Shown piece by piece: positions 48,111 through 57,761 of a stretch of 64,000 nucleotides of DNA. Position numbers and translations under genes: made by a program. Location of the stretch: contig NZ_RJJR01000001.1 of assembly GCF_003721595.1 (NCBI RefSeq), positions 558,001 to 622,000 on the forward strand. Direction: 5' to 3'. The stretch's first letter is position 1; each line of letters starts with the position of its first letter. The stretch comes from Hanamia caeni (lineage in GTDB: Bacteria > Bacteroidota > Bacteroidia > Chitinophagales > Chitinophagaceae). The notes below the pieces were generated by a model. It was not told the origin of the DNA. It searched no databases and saw nothing but the letters and a program-made list of their open reading frames with translations.

Positions 48111-48567
48111 AAGGGTAAAATTACGCGACAACCGCTTATCCGGCCTTCCTGCCCGTTTACTCTTTTGGGAAAAATTTAAATACGCCCACATCAGCAGAGC
48201 AACAAATACCAGGGATTTGTATTTCGGGAAAAAGGGATTTCCTGTCGTAGTTGGCGCTTCAGCCACTGCTACAAAGTGTGCCAACAGTAGCGAAGTTGTG
48301 AAGTGACACCTATCCGAAAAAGATGTCACTTCTATCGTATGACTCTACAGCAGAGAATTTGAATTTTTAAAAAGGAGAAAATTAGTTTCGTTTTGCAGGT
48401 GGAAACAAGCGCGGGCATTTGTGAAGATTATTCTATTTTTAGGTTGTTTTTCCGGAAACAGAGAAGTTTTATAGCAAGAATTTACAGGCAGATCATTCCA
48501 GGACATTGAATTGCGAAGGTTATATCATTGATTTTTAAATGAATCATAAAACATTAATTCAATTATT

Positions 48568-49455
48568 ATGAACCAAATAAAAAAAGAAGACATCAAACAG
48601 GAAGTGTTTGATCTGTATGATGATTACGCGCACAACCGCGTTAACAGGCGTGATTTTATGCAAAAGCTATCCTTATATGCTGTCGGCGGACTTACGGTTC
48701 CTTCTCTCATGAGTTTCCTGATGCCCGATTATAAGAACACTTTACAGGTAAAGAAAGATGATCCGCGCATCACTTCTGAATACATTTATTATGATTCTCC
48801 CAAAGGCGGTGGCAGAATCAAGGCTTTGCTGTCGAAACCTGTTGATTCGCAAAAGAAGCTCGGCGGCATTGTGGTGGTTCATGAAAACCGCGGGTTGAAT
48901 CCGTATATCGAAGATGTGGCCAAAAGAGCTGCTATTGCGGGTTTTATAACTATTGCCCCGGATGCACTAACTCCGCTGGGAGGCTATCCGGGTGATGATG
49001 ACAAAGGGCGTGAAATGCAAAGTAAACTGGACAGAAACAAAATGCTGGAAGATTTTATCTCTGCTTTTAACTATCTTAAAAACCATAAAGATTGCAATGG
49101 AAAAGTGGGCGTGGTAGGCTTTTGCTTTGGCGGATGGATTGCGAATATGATGGCTGTGGAGCTTCCTGATCTTGCAGCAGCCGTTCCGTTTTATGGCAGC
49201 CAGCCTGCGGCTGAAGACGTACCGAAAATACAAGCGCCACTACTTCTGCAATATGCAGGGCTTGACACACGGATTACTGAGGGGTGGCCAGTTTACGAAG
49301 CCGCCTTAAAAGCCAATCACAAACAATACACGGCTTATATTTATCCAAATGTGAATCATGGCTTTCATAATGATACCACACCGCGTTACGATAAAGACGC
49401 AGCGGAACTTGCATGGCATCGGACGATTGATTTTTTTAAAGATAAATTGCAGTAA
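48568..49455 (+). CDS. Exported dienelactone hydrolase-family protein
   Basis: 295 residues. The N-terminus has an NRRDFMQKL twin-arginine-like motif followed by a hydrophobic stretch ([17 protein letters not shown]), suggesting Tat export or anchoring. The alpha/beta-hydrolase body shows the dienelactone hydrolase set: Cys186 in GFCFGG, Asp233 in GLDTRI and His264 in VNHGFHN. The early [16 protein letters not shown] motif is typical. The family hydrolyses lactones or esters; the substrate is unknown. It is monocistronic and divergent from the RIC gene. Confidence 0.85.
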   Translation: MNQIKKEDIKQEVFDLYDDYAHNRVNRRDFMQKLSLYAVGGLTVPSLMSFLMPDYKNTLQVKKDDPRITSEYIYYDSPKGGGRIKALLSKPVDSQKKLGGIVVVHENRGLNPYIEDVAKRAAIAGFITIAPDALTPLGGYPGDDDKGREMQSKLDRNKMLEDFISAFNYLKNHKDCNGKVGVVGFCFGGWIANMMAVELPDLAAAVPFYGSQPAAEDVPKIQAPLLLQYAGLDTRITEGWPVYEAALKANHKQYTAYIYPNVNHGFHNDTTPRYDKDAAELAWHRTIDFFKDKLQ

Positions 49456-49651
49456 GAAGAGAAAAAGCATTTACGAATCCATGGAATTTGTTGGTTTACT
49501 GTGGCTCTTTGGGGTAGTGCCCGGATAAGAAATTGCTCACCAATTCTTCTTTTTGCTTTCAACGTCATGTTTCGGCTTGTTTCTAAAATTTTATTCATCT
49601 TTTACTTATCTTCACTTTTTTTCTTTCAATTTACATTAATCAAGAATCTTT

Positions 49652-51769
49652 ATGAAAAATAAGGCCCTGGCCATGGTGTTTTTTTTATCGGTTCCTTTCT
49701 TTTCGGTCGCACAAACTGATTCCGTTCCTACAGTAGACAGCCTTCTTCAGCTTTCACTCGAACAACTAATGGATATTAAAGTAGTCACCGCTTCCGGTTA
49801 TGCGCAAACTACTGCTGAGGCGCCCTCGACGATTACCGTTATCACCGCCCAGCAAATTAATGATCGCGGCTACGAGCAACTGGATGATGCTTTGCGCGAT
49901 GTGCCGGGAATTGACCTGATCCATATCAATGGTTATGCGCCTACGCTGATTTATTTCCGTGGAATGTATGGCGCTGAAAACCTGCGGGCTTTATTAATGA
50001 TTGATGGAATAGTGGAAAATAATATTCTCGGAACCAATGATTTAGCCGGCCCGGCTTATAGCCTTCATAATGTAGAGCGGATTGAAATCATCTGGGGGCC
50101 GGCGTCTGCTTTGTATGGAGCCAACGCTTTCGGCGGCGTAATCAATATCATCACTAAAAAAGGCGGCGACATCAATGGTGTGGCGGCCGAAGCGGGATAT
50201 GGAAGCTTTAATACCCGTTTTCAAAAACTAAGTATGGGCTTAAGAAAAGCAAATCTCGAATTTGCAGTTGCCGGAACACTTTACAATACTGATGGGCCAA
50301 AGTTCAGCGGAAGAGATCCGAACTATTCTAATTCTTATGTTGATAATGCAAAGTCACTGAACATGACGGTGAGTTATTATGCCAGGAATTCTAAAACAAC
50401 TTTTGGATTCAGGTATTATGATACGCCAATGGGATACGGAACTTTTTTTAATAGTCCTACCGTTCCTCTCGGGCTTCCTACGCCTGAAAATCGTAACCGC
50501 GGACTGATTGGTATTATTTCCAGTGATTTCAACGGGGAAAAAGGCGGACGCGCAAGCTATTATTTAAAAACATGGTACCTGCAAAACGAATGGAAACCGA
50601 CTGAAAAATTTAATCTTCAAACATCTGTTGTTTATCGAGAAACGGGCACCGATGACGATTCTTATGCTTACCTGAGTTTGAATGGGAAAGATTTTATCCG
50701 TGCTATTTTCACCAGTTATTCAAACAGGATTTCCGGCGAAGCCAGGGCTAATTATTCTCCTGGTGAAAATCAAAACTTTTCGGCCGGGGTGCAATATTAT
50801 GGCGACAATGTAGAAAAGGGGCAGCGCAGGGAAACGATTGATCTTACTAAAAAATATATCATCAACGGAAGAGACACGGTTTATAATCTGAATGCAACTT
50901 TTCTGCCCCGGCTTTATGATACAAGGGATAATTTCGGCGCTTATCTTCAATATGTTTTGAAAACGAATATTTTAGGAAAAACAAATTTCACACTGGGCAG
51001 CCGGTATGACTATAATAGCTATTTCGGTGGCTCGTTTAACCCAAGAGCCGTTATAGTAAATCAGCCAGGTAAAAACCTGACCTTTAAACTGCAATTTGGA
51101 ACAGCTTTCAGGGCGCCGAGCGAAAATGAGATCCACCAAACTCCGGATACTTTTGATTTGAAAACTGAAAAAATAAAAACCTACGAGTTCAACACTATTT
51201 ATTCATTTTCAAAAAAGGTGCGCGCGCAAATCAATTTTTTCAGAAACGAATTGAGCGATGTGATCGTGATTAATGAACTTGCCGGATTAAATGCCAATAA
51301 AAATCCCGGAAGTCAAACCGCAAATGGAATTGAAGCAAGTCTCGATTTGATTTTGGGAAAAAACATCACTGGTTTTGCCAACTTTACCTTCCAGGACGCA
51401 AAAGGTGAAATTGCTACTACACATGCTTCTGGTCAAATTCCTGATGTTCCAAAATTTAAGGGGAATGCAGGTCTTACGTTCAACGTAGAAAATTTATTTA
51501 CCATAAATCTGATTGAAAACTGGGTAGGAAAAAGACGGGTTCCGAGGACAGATCCTTACGGCCCCGTTGCAGGATATTTTATTACCAACTGTGTGTTAAC
51601 CACAAAAGAATTATTTAATAAAGGAATCACCGCAAGTTTAAATATCCGGAATGTGTTTAATACAAAGTGGCTTGATCCCGGATTTCGTACTGCTGACGGA
51701 TTTTTATTTTCAACCGTATTGGAACAACCCGGAATTAACGGATTGTTTAAAATTGGAATAAAGCTGTAA
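49652..51769 (+). CDS. TonB-dependent outer-membrane receptor
   Basis: 705 residues. Signal peptide ending FFSVAQ, then a short LLQLSLEQLMDIKVVTASGY linker including the TonB-box area, plug domain (about 55-170; GYEQLDDALRDVPGIDLIHI, VERIEIIWGPASALYGANAF) and a barrel to the C-terminal GINGLFKIGIKL. It is a classical siderophore- or small-ligand-type receptor, not SusC-like. The LEQLMxIxV linker is often seen on receptors encoded beside YfiR-type genes, as here (YfiR starts 67 nt downstream). The ligand is unknown. Confidence 0.9.
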   Translation: MKNKALAMVFFLSVPFFSVAQTDSVPTVDSLLQLSLEQLMDIKVVTASGYAQTTAEAPSTITVITAQQINDRGYEQLDDALRDVPGIDLIHINGYAPTLIYFRGMYGAENLRALLMIDGIVENNILGTNDLAGPAYSLHNVERIEIIWGPASALYGANAFGGVINIITKKGGDINGVAAEAGYGSFNTRFQKLSMGLRKANLEFAVAGTLYNTDGPKFSGRDPNYSNSYVDNAKSLNMTVSYYARNSKTTFGFRYYDTPMGYGTFFNSPTVPLGLPTPENRNRGLIGIISSDFNGEKGGRASYYLKTWYLQNEWKPTEKFNLQTSVVYRETGTDDDSYAYLSLNGKDFIRAIFTSYSNRISGEARANYSPGENQNFSAGVQYYGDNVEKGQRRETIDLTKKYIINGRDTVYNLNATFLPRLYDTRDNFGAYLQYVLKTNILGKTNFTLGSRYDYNSYFGGSFNPRAVIVNQPGKNLTFKLQFGTAFRAPSENEIHQTPDTFDLKTEKIKTYEFNTIYSFSKKVRAQINFFRNELSDVIVINELAGLNANKNPGSQTANGIEASLDLILGKNITGFANFTFQDAKGEIATTHASGQIPDVPKFKGNAGLTFNVENLFTINLIENWVGKRRVPRTDPYGPVAGYFITNCVLTTKELFNKGITASLNIRNVFNTKWLDPGFRTADGFLFSTVLEQPGINGLFKIGIKL

Positions 51770-51836
51770 AATGCTTTTCATAAATGGTAATGCTTTTGAA
51801 CGAATGCCTGAAACATTGCACCCATATCACTAAAGT

Positions 51837-52355
51837 ATGAGTCTGAAACGAATTATTTTGCTGCTTTGTACCAGTTTTGTTTACGGAACTGTAATGGCAC
51901 AGGCATCGGAAAAGGAAGCCAATCTGAAAGCTGCTTTTATTTATAACTTTACCAAATACATTGATTGGGGAAATTATAATGACAGAAGTGAGTTTGTGAT
52001 TGACATTTTAGGTGATGCGGCCATCGCCAATTCTTTGGAACAAATAGCAAAAGAGAAAACAATAAATAACAAACCAATAGTGGTTCATGTGTTGGACAAT
52101 CCTTCGGAAGTTACCGAATGTGATATTCTTTTTATTTCGGAGAACTGTCGTTTTACTTTAGATAAGATATTGCCAATGGTAGGCAAAGGCGTGCTGACTA
52201 TTAGTGAGCAGCCTGGCTACGCCGAACAGGGAACCGCATTTAATTTCATTATCGTAAATAACAAACTAAAATTTGAAGCAAACTTAAAAGCTATTTCCTC
52301 AGCCGGTTTAAAAGCAGGCTCCCAACTGCTGAAACTGGCTAAGATTGTAGAATAA
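51837..52355 (+). CDS. YfiR-family periplasmic protein
   Basis: 172 residues with signal peptide (ending VMAQ). The YfiR (DUF4154) domain fills the rest: EANLKAAFIYNFTKYIDWGN, a central DILFISENC and C-terminal FNFIIVNNKLKFEANLKAIS, then SAGLKAGSQLLKLAKIV. In Pseudomonas, YfiR binds the periplasmic domain of the diguanylate cyclase YfiN and represses it. Here the next gene, 14 nt downstream, is a histidine kinase with a CHASE8-like sensor, so YfiR probably controls a kinase instead. Confidence 0.85.
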   Translation: MSLKRIILLLCTSFVYGTVMAQASEKEANLKAAFIYNFTKYIDWGNYNDRSEFVIDILGDAAIANSLEQIAKEKTINNKPIVVHVLDNPSEVTECDILFISENCRFTLDKILPMVGKGVLTISEQPGYAEQGTAFNFIIVNNKLKFEANLKAISSAGLKAGSQLLKLAKIVE

Positions 52356-52369
52356 ACGTTCCATTCAAT

Positions 52370-53764
52370 ATGTTCAACCTTCGGGATATATCTATTAAGA
52401 ACAAATTGATACTCATGCAGGTTTTTACCAGCCTGCTGGTTCTTAGTATTGTATTTGGCGCTTTCATTTTTACGGATATCAACTCCTACAAACAGAGAAA
52501 AATGGAAAGCATGATGAGCCTGGCACAAGTTATTGGAACGAATAGTATCTCAACACTTCAATTTGACGACCCTGATGCAGCCACGCAAATGCTGCAGGAT
52601 TTGCATAATGTATCGCCGGAAATTATTCATGCAACCATCTTTAACAATAAAGGTGAAATTTTTGCCCACTATTCCAAGCCTGGCCTTGATAGCTTTAGGA
52701 TTAAAGATATTTTAGAGCAAAGAAAATTTCTTTTCAGCGGTCATGAGCTTTTTGTAAGCAGCGCGATAACGAACAATAACGAGGTAATCGGTAAAGTTTA
52801 CCTGGATGTGGAATTATCAGAATTACAGCAAACAAAGGAATATAAACTGGAACTGGCTGCCATCTTATTAATTATTGCATTATTGTTCTCATTCCTTGTT
52901 GCAGTAGGTGTTCAAACTTATATTTCAAAACGGTTGCTGAAACTCGTAAGCACGATGAAAAAAGTAAGCAAGACCGGCGATTATCCGGAGCCACTGGCAG
53001 ACGAGGGAAAAGATGAAATAGCGACATTAATACAGGTTTTTAATAAATTAATGCAGCAAATCAAAGAGAACGTACAAAAGAAAGATGAATTTATTGGTAT
53101 TGCGAGCCACGAATTAAAAACTCCGCTGACTACTATAAAAGGCTATATTGAAATATTAAATATGATGGAAAATGAGCCTACAAAAAAGCAGTTTGTAGAA
53201 AAGGCGATGATGAATGTAAACAAACTGGAACTGCTGATCAGGGATTTACTGGATGTTTCTAAAATTCAAAGCGGGCAACTGCAACTGGAAATGAATGAAT
53301 TTAATATGAAGGATCTTTTAAAAGAAACGGTCAATGCCGTTCAGATGGTTTCGACCCACCGGATCATCCTGGAGGATAAACTTCAAAATGAAATTATTTA
53401 TGGTGACAGGCAGAGGATAGAGCAGGTTTTACTGAACCTGTTATCCAATGCGATTAAATATTCGCCAGGAGAAAATAAGGTAATCATTGATTCTGAAAAA
53501 ACGGACAAAGAATTGCTGATAAAAATAAGGGACTTTGGTATTGGCATTGCAAAAGAAGAGCAAACGAATATTTTTGAACGGTTTTATCGCTCCAAACACT
53601 CGTCTGTTCATATCTCAGGGTTTGGATTGGGGCTATATATTTGCAGGGATATCATTACAAGGCATTATGGTAAGATTTGGGTAGAAACAACAGACCGCGG
53701 TTCCATTTTTATTTTTTCTTTACCATTAAAACATTCATTGGAAATACAGCAAACGGAGGCTTAG
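52370..53764 (+). CDS. Sensor histidine kinase with CHASE8-like sensor
   Basis: 464 residues. TM1 about 13-34, periplasmic CHASE8-like domain (40-155; EIIHATIFNNKGEIFAHYSK), TM2 about 160-183, HAMP (185-235), HisKA with phospho-acceptor His247 (ASHELKTPLTT), and HATPase_c with N-box NLLSNAIKYSP, G1 DFGIGI, F-box FERFYRS and G2 GFGLGLYI. All catalytic motifs are intact. It is predicted to be regulated by the co-encoded YfiR and to phosphorylate the single-domain response regulator 35 nt downstream. Confidence 0.92.
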   Translation: MFNLRDISIKNKLILMQVFTSLLVLSIVFGAFIFTDINSYKQRKMESMMSLAQVIGTNSISTLQFDDPDAATQMLQDLHNVSPEIIHATIFNNKGEIFAHYSKPGLDSFRIKDILEQRKFLFSGHELFVSSAITNNNEVIGKVYLDVELSELQQTKEYKLELAAILLIIALLFSFLVAVGVQTYISKRLLKLVSTMKKVSKTGDYPEPLADEGKDEIATLIQVFNKLMQQIKENVQKKDEFIGIASHELKTPLTTIKGYIEILNMMENEPTKKQFVEKAMMNVNKLELLIRDLLDVSKIQSGQLQLEMNEFNMKDLLKETVNAVQMVSTHRIILEDKLQNEIIYGDRQRIEQVLLNLLSNAIKYSPGENKVIIDSEKTDKELLIKIRDFGIGIAKEEQTNIFERFYRSKHSSVHISGFGLGLYICRDIITRHYGKIWVETTDRGSIFIFSLPLKHSLEIQQTEA

Positions 53765-53799
53765 CTTGTTTTTGGTAGATATAACCTTAATACATTTTT

Positions 53800-54156
53800 A
53801 TGAATAAAATTCTTGTAGTAGATGATGACCTTGATATCCTGTCGCTGGTGAAAATCATGTTAACGATGAATCAGTTTAACGTAGAAGCCATTTCAAGGTG
53901 GGAGGAGATCGATACTTGCATGCACCACTTTAAGCCAGACCTTGTTTTGCTGGATGTGTCTCTTGGGGATGCAGATGGACGAGATATTTGCAAACAGATG
54001 CGAAGGGCAGAGGAAACTGCGGATGTTCCAGTTATCCTTTTTTCCGCAAATGCAGAAATGGGGAAATTTATTAATGATTGCCGCGCACAGGCCTTTATTC
54101 CCAAACCTTTCGAACTCTCCCATCTCATCAATACGATTAAAACTTATTTGAATTAA
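53800..54156 (+). CDS. Single-domain response regulator
   Basis: 118 residues, a receiver domain only. Acidic pocket DDDLD near residues 8-12, phospho-acceptor Asp52 (DLVLLDVSLG), Thr/Ser switch region VILFSAN and Lys in FIPKPFELS. There is no output domain, so it must pass its signal by protein contact or phosphotransfer. It follows the kinase in the same operon. Confidence 0.9.
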   Translation: MNKILVVDDDLDILSLVKIMLTMNQFNVEAISRWEEIDTCMHHFKPDLVLLDVSLGDADGRDICKQMRRAEETADVPVILFSANAEMGKFINDCRAQAFIPKPFELSHLINTIKTYLN

Positions 54157-54256
54157 AGGCTGGGGCATCAAAACCTTTGACAAATTTGGGAATACCTTCC
54201 ACAATTGGGGAATCTGAAATGACTTTTCAAAAGTTCAGACAACTATTTTTTCGCAG

Positions 54257-54315
54257 GTTCAAATTAAACAGAAAATTTAAGTAACAACTTATCATGCGCC
54301 CGGAAGCCCGCGCCA
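54257..54315. repeat. Convergent-junction repeat, copy paired with 47281
   Basis: AATTAAACAGAAAATTTAAG followed by CCGGAAGCCCGCGCCAGGG. It matches 47281-47341 by eye, including the AT-rich left part and the GCGCCAG right part. It lies between the response regulator and VOC genes, which converge. Confidence 0.55.
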
Positions 54316-54333
54316 GGGTTTTGCCGCTATGAC

Positions 54334-54708
54334 TTATATCCTTTGTCCAAATGTGAGCAAATTATTGTCAGGGTCAAGCATAGAAAATTCCTTTTGTCCC
54401 CATGGTTTTAATTGTAAATCTCCCTCTGGATGTATGCTTAATTTTTTGTCTAACATCAACTGGTACAATTTATCAATGTTGTCGGTCCGGATATACACCT
54501 GTCCATAATTTTCTTTTGGATCAAGCTCCATGAATTCAAAGAAATGAATTTGTATACTATCCTTTTCAACCATCAGGTACCCGCTATAGTCTGCATTTCC
54601 AAACTCCTGGAAACCTAATTTATTGATGTAAAAATCCTTCGTAGCGGCTTTATCCCGCATTGGCAATTTTGGGTTAATGTTTGTCAGCATATTATTTATT
54701 TGGTTCAA
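54334..54708 (-). CDS. VOC-family protein (bleomycin-resistance/glyoxalase-like)
   Basis: 124 residues with the paired beta-alpha-beta-beta-beta modules of the vicinal oxygen chelate fold: PKLPMRDKAATKDFYINKLG, QIHFFEFMELDP, YIRTDNIDKLYQLM and EFSMLDPDNNLLTFGQR. The YIRTxNIDxLY and DPDNNLLTFGQ pattern is the subgroup usually annotated as bleomycin resistance protein. Such proteins sequester ligands, but resistance cannot be inferred from sequence alone. Monocistronic. Confidence 0.85.
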   Translation of the reverse strand: MNQINNMLTNINPKLPMRDKAATKDFYINKLGFQEFGNADYSGYLMVEKDSIQIHFFEFMELDPKENYGQVYIRTDNIDKLYQLMLDKKLSIHPEGDLQLKPWGQKEFSMLDPDNNLLTFGQRI

Positions 54709-54778
54709 ATCTAAACTTGTTTTCTGAACTGTTGATTTTCGTTGCAGGTTAATGGATGATTTGTAAAATCGTGTTTAG

Positions 54779-55213
54779 GGTGATATAACTTTTGGAAAGT
54801 ATAAGCATGAAGGCGCTGTATCAAGCGATCCGGAACATCAGCGATTGTGCAGCAAAGTTCCTTATGGATTTTTATATGTTTATAATCCCAATAATTTTTT
54901 ATCGCGTGGGCGAAAACCTTATCCCAACTCTTTCAATTCAAAATTATATTATCAAATGGTGGGCAGGGATGGTGATTTTTTGGTAGGGAGCGACATCGGG
55001 ACTTTTGATTATCGCCGGGAATTAAAAAATCTGAAAATGCCGGTATTAATTTACGGCGGAAGATATGATCGTGTGGCCGTGCCGGTTATGATGGAAAAAT
55101 ATAAAGAATATTGTCCGCAGGCAAAATTTGTGATGTTTGAAAAATCTGGCCATAATCCGCAGATAGAAGAACCGTCTAAACTATTTTCGTTTATTGAAAG
55201 TTTTCTGAATTAA
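54779..55213 (+). pseudogene. 5'-truncated alpha/beta hydrolase (S33 peptidase-like) remnant
   Basis: An open frame without a good start runs from after a TAG at 54776 to 55213. It encodes YKHEGAVSSDPEHQRLCSKV, FLSRGRKPYPNSFNSKLYYQ, DYRRELKNLKMPVLIYGGRY and FVMFEKSGHNPQIEEPSKLF. This is the C-terminal half of a proline-iminopeptidase-like hydrolase, with the catalytic Asp (GGRYDRVAVP) and His (SGHNPQIEEP). The nucleophile-serine half is absent and the region upstream shows no trace of it. Confidence 0.65.
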
Positions 55214-55298
55214 GATTTGCAGTGAAAGTATAAATAACACGAATTCTTGTTCTGTAAGTTTAAGTCGTAAGTGCAACAATTTCTCAACGCTTTTTTTC

Positions 55299-57155
55299 TC
55301 AGGAAGGATCTTCTTCTTCCATCACTATATCTGCCTGGATTGCAAATTGATTATCACTTGCCATCAGCAATTCCAGTTCCCCGGTTGATTTTCTAATTTC
55401 ATTTATATATACTTCCTGGTCGCGGATGGAAGATAGTCTTTTTAAAGCCTCTTCGTCATATTTAAAGAAAGTATTGGCCAGATGCCTGGCAGTATATTTT
55501 CTGTAGCCTAAAAGAGACATCGCATCCACGCCTACGCGCAAACTTGTGTCCAGTGTTTCCCGGTAAATGTGAAGCAGCCCTGCGTTCATTTGTTCATAGG
55601 CGTCGTAGCGATTTGTTGATCTTACCAGCATGTGAAGATGAGGAAAATGTTTTTTTACCGTTTCTACAACTTCAAGCCTTTTCTCCGCCGAACCTATCGC
55701 TATAATAATAATGCTGGCATCTTTTGCTCCCGCAAAATCCAGCAGCTCATGCCTGGAAGCATCTCCATAAAATACTTTAAATCCCATTTTTCTTAAAATA
55801 TCCACCCTGTCTGAATTCATGTCCAGGTAAGTAGCTTCTATTTTATTGGATTTCAAAAATCTTCCAACGGTGCTTCCGAAATGGCCAAAGCCTGCAATAA
55901 TTACTTTGTTTCTCTCATCAATTACATCAGCTTCTCTTTCAGGTTTTATGCCAATGCCAACCCGTGGTAAAATTATTTTTTCATTCAGCAACATTACTAT
56001 GGGCGTTAAACCCATGCTGATGGCTACTACGGCAATCATAAGGCTTACGGTATCCGGCGGCAATATTCCCTGCTGCATTGAGAAAGACAATAAAACAAAA
56101 GCAAATTCACCCACCTGGCTAAGACTGAATGAAAAAATAAAATTCTGTTTGGCGCCCATTTTAAGAAATTTGCCTAACAGCAAAAGCACCGCGCTTTTGA
56201 TGAAAATTAGAAGAAGCACCCAGGAGATTACGGCCCATTTCTGATCGGCCAGTAAATGAAAATTGATGGAAGCGCCTACCGCCATAAAAAAGATACCCAA
56301 TAGCAAACCTTTAAAAGGCTCAATGTCGCTTTCCAGTTCATGTCGATACTCGCTGTTGGCCAATACCACGCCGGCAAGAAAGGCTCCTAAAGCGGGACTG
56401 AGACCGATCTGTGTCATGAGTTCTGCTATGGCAATTACTATCAGCAGCGCAAGGGCCGTAAATATTTCACGCATTTCGGTTTTGGCAACGATGCGAAGTA
56501 AAGGGCGAATCAAAAGCCTTCCAACCACAATTATGGCGGCAATAGAACCGAACACTATCAGGCCCTGAAGCCAACCAGGTTTTCCATCTACCCACGTTTC
56601 ACTATGTTCAATTACTGCGGTACTGCCTGAAGCTATTTTACCAAAAAGAGGGAGAATGGCAAGGATAGGAATGACGGCAACATCCTGGAATAATAAAACG
56701 GAAAAAGCGCTTTGCCCCGCAGCGGTTTTCATCAATCCTTTTTCAGTCAGGATTTGTAAAACAATGGCAGTAGATGACATGGAAAGTATCATTCCCAAGA
56801 CCAAAGAATGTTGCCAACCAAATCCGAAAGCCATTGCCAAAGCAGCGATGCAAGCCGTTGTAAGAATAAGCTGCATTACGCCTAACCCGAGAATGGATTT
56901 GCGGAGCTTCCATAACAGCTCAGGTTGGAGCTCGAGTCCAATTAAAAAAAGCATCAGCACTACGCCAAACTCTGCGAAATGAAGAATGCTTTCTCCTTCA
57001 TTGCCCACAAAACCCAATATAAAAGGACCGATTACTACGCCAGCCAAAAGATATCCAAGCACGGAACCAAGCCCCAGTTTTTTTGCGACCGGTACGAAAA
57101 TTACGGCTACTGTCAAAAATATGATGGCCTGTAAAAGGAATTGATGTTGGTCCAT
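55299..57155 (-). CDS. Kef-type monovalent cation:proton antiporter with TrkA-N domain
   Basis: 618 residues. About twelve TM helices (1-390), including GLELQPELLWKLRKSILGLG and GLSPALGAFLAGVVLANSEY, then a Rossmann NAD-binding TrkA-N/RCK domain (about 405-530; KVIIAGFGHFGSTVGRFLKS) and a C-terminal tail. It fits the CPA2 family, KefB/KefC type, which exports K+ (or exchanges Na+) for H+ under electrophile or oxidative stress. It starts 3 nt after the stop of the KefF/KefG-like gene, matching the E. coli pairing of channel and ancillary oxidoreductase. Confidence 0.9.
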   Translation of the reverse strand: MDQHQFLLQAIIFLTVAVIFVPVAKKLGLGSVLGYLLAGVVIGPFILGFVGNEGESILHFAEFGVVLMLFLIGLELQPELLWKLRKSILGLGVMQLILTTACIAALAMAFGFGWQHSLVLGMILSMSSTAIVLQILTEKGLMKTAAGQSAFSVLLFQDVAVIPILAILPLFGKIASGSTAVIEHSETWVDGKPGWLQGLIVFGSIAAIIVVGRLLIRPLLRIVAKTEMREIFTALALLIVIAIAELMTQIGLSPALGAFLAGVVLANSEYRHELESDIEPFKGLLLGIFFMAVGASINFHLLADQKWAVISWVLLLIFIKSAVLLLLGKFLKMGAKQNFIFSFSLSQVGEFAFVLLSFSMQQGILPPDTVSLMIAVVAISMGLTPIVMLLNEKIILPRVGIGIKPEREADVIDERNKVIIAGFGHFGSTVGRFLKSNKIEATYLDMNSDRVDILRKMGFKVFYGDASRHELLDFAGAKDASIIIIAIGSAEKRLEVVETVKKHFPHLHMLVRSTNRYDAYEQMNAGLLHIYRETLDTSLRVGVDAMSLLGYRKYTARHLANTFFKYDEEALKRLSSIRDQEVYINEIRKSTGELELLMASDNQFAIQADIVMEEEDPS

Positions 57156-57158
57156 ATT

Positions 57159-57761
57159 TTAAATGGGTTTGCCTGTTGAAACAAGCTTGTTTAATAATGG
57201 GACAGATAGAAATTTAGGATCATTCAGGTCATTGTCGCGCAACAGCATCAAAAGCTCTTTATATTGCCGGCCAAATTCCTGTATCCTTGCGTGGCCCAGC
57301 TTTTCTGTTTCCGGAACCCAGAAAGGAGACAAATAAATCATCCGGCAAATTTCTGCTGTTCTTTCAAAAGGTAATAAAAAATCCCTGATGGTTGAATTAT
57401 GAAAACACCTTTTTTGGAAAGCTTCCAGCTCCCCGCCCGAACTGATTGCATTGAAAATGATTTTCCCCTCAAGGGCATAAGTGTCTTTTCCATAAGCCCA
57501 GCCGTGCTCAAATACAAGGTCCTGCCATTGTTTTAATAACGCAGGGCCGCTGTACCAAAAAAGCGGATGTTGCCAAATAATTACCTGGTGTGCTGAAAGG
57601 AGTTTTTTTTCTCTTTCCACATCAATTTCAAAGTCGGGGTAATTTTCATACAAATCATTTACAGTTACATCGTCCAGTTGCTTTATATGCTCAAGCAATG
57701 ACCGGTGCATGGTTGATCGTTCAAACGCGGGGTGGGCAAAAAGTACAAGGATCTTGTTCAT
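57159..57761 (-). CDS. KefF/KefG-like NAD(P)H oxidoreductase
   Basis: 200 residues with the flavodoxin-like fold of NAD(P)H dehydrogenase (quinone): MNKILVLFAHPAFERSTMHR, VIIWQHPLFWYSGPALLKQW and GGELEAFQKRCFHN. It is cytoplasmic and probably binds FMN or FAD. In E. coli, KefF and KefG reduce quinone-like electrophiles and stimulate the Kef system. The tight linkage to the antiporter gene supports that role here. Confidence 0.88.
   Translation of the reverse strand: MNKILVLFAHPAFERSTMHRSLLEHIKQLDDVTVNDLYENYPDFEIDVEREKKLLSAHQVIIWQHPLFWYSGPALLKQWQDLVFEHGWAYGKDTYALEGKIIFNAISSGGELEAFQKRCFHNSTIRDFLLPFERTAEICRMIYLSPFWVPETEKLGHARIQEFGRQYKELLMLLRDNDLNDPKFLSVPLLNKLVSTGKPI

Noticed and set aside
48111..48329. 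N-terminal extension of the RIC-like protein
   Set aside because: Extra residues match no family feature; the ATG at 48110 begins the conserved DUF542 domain.
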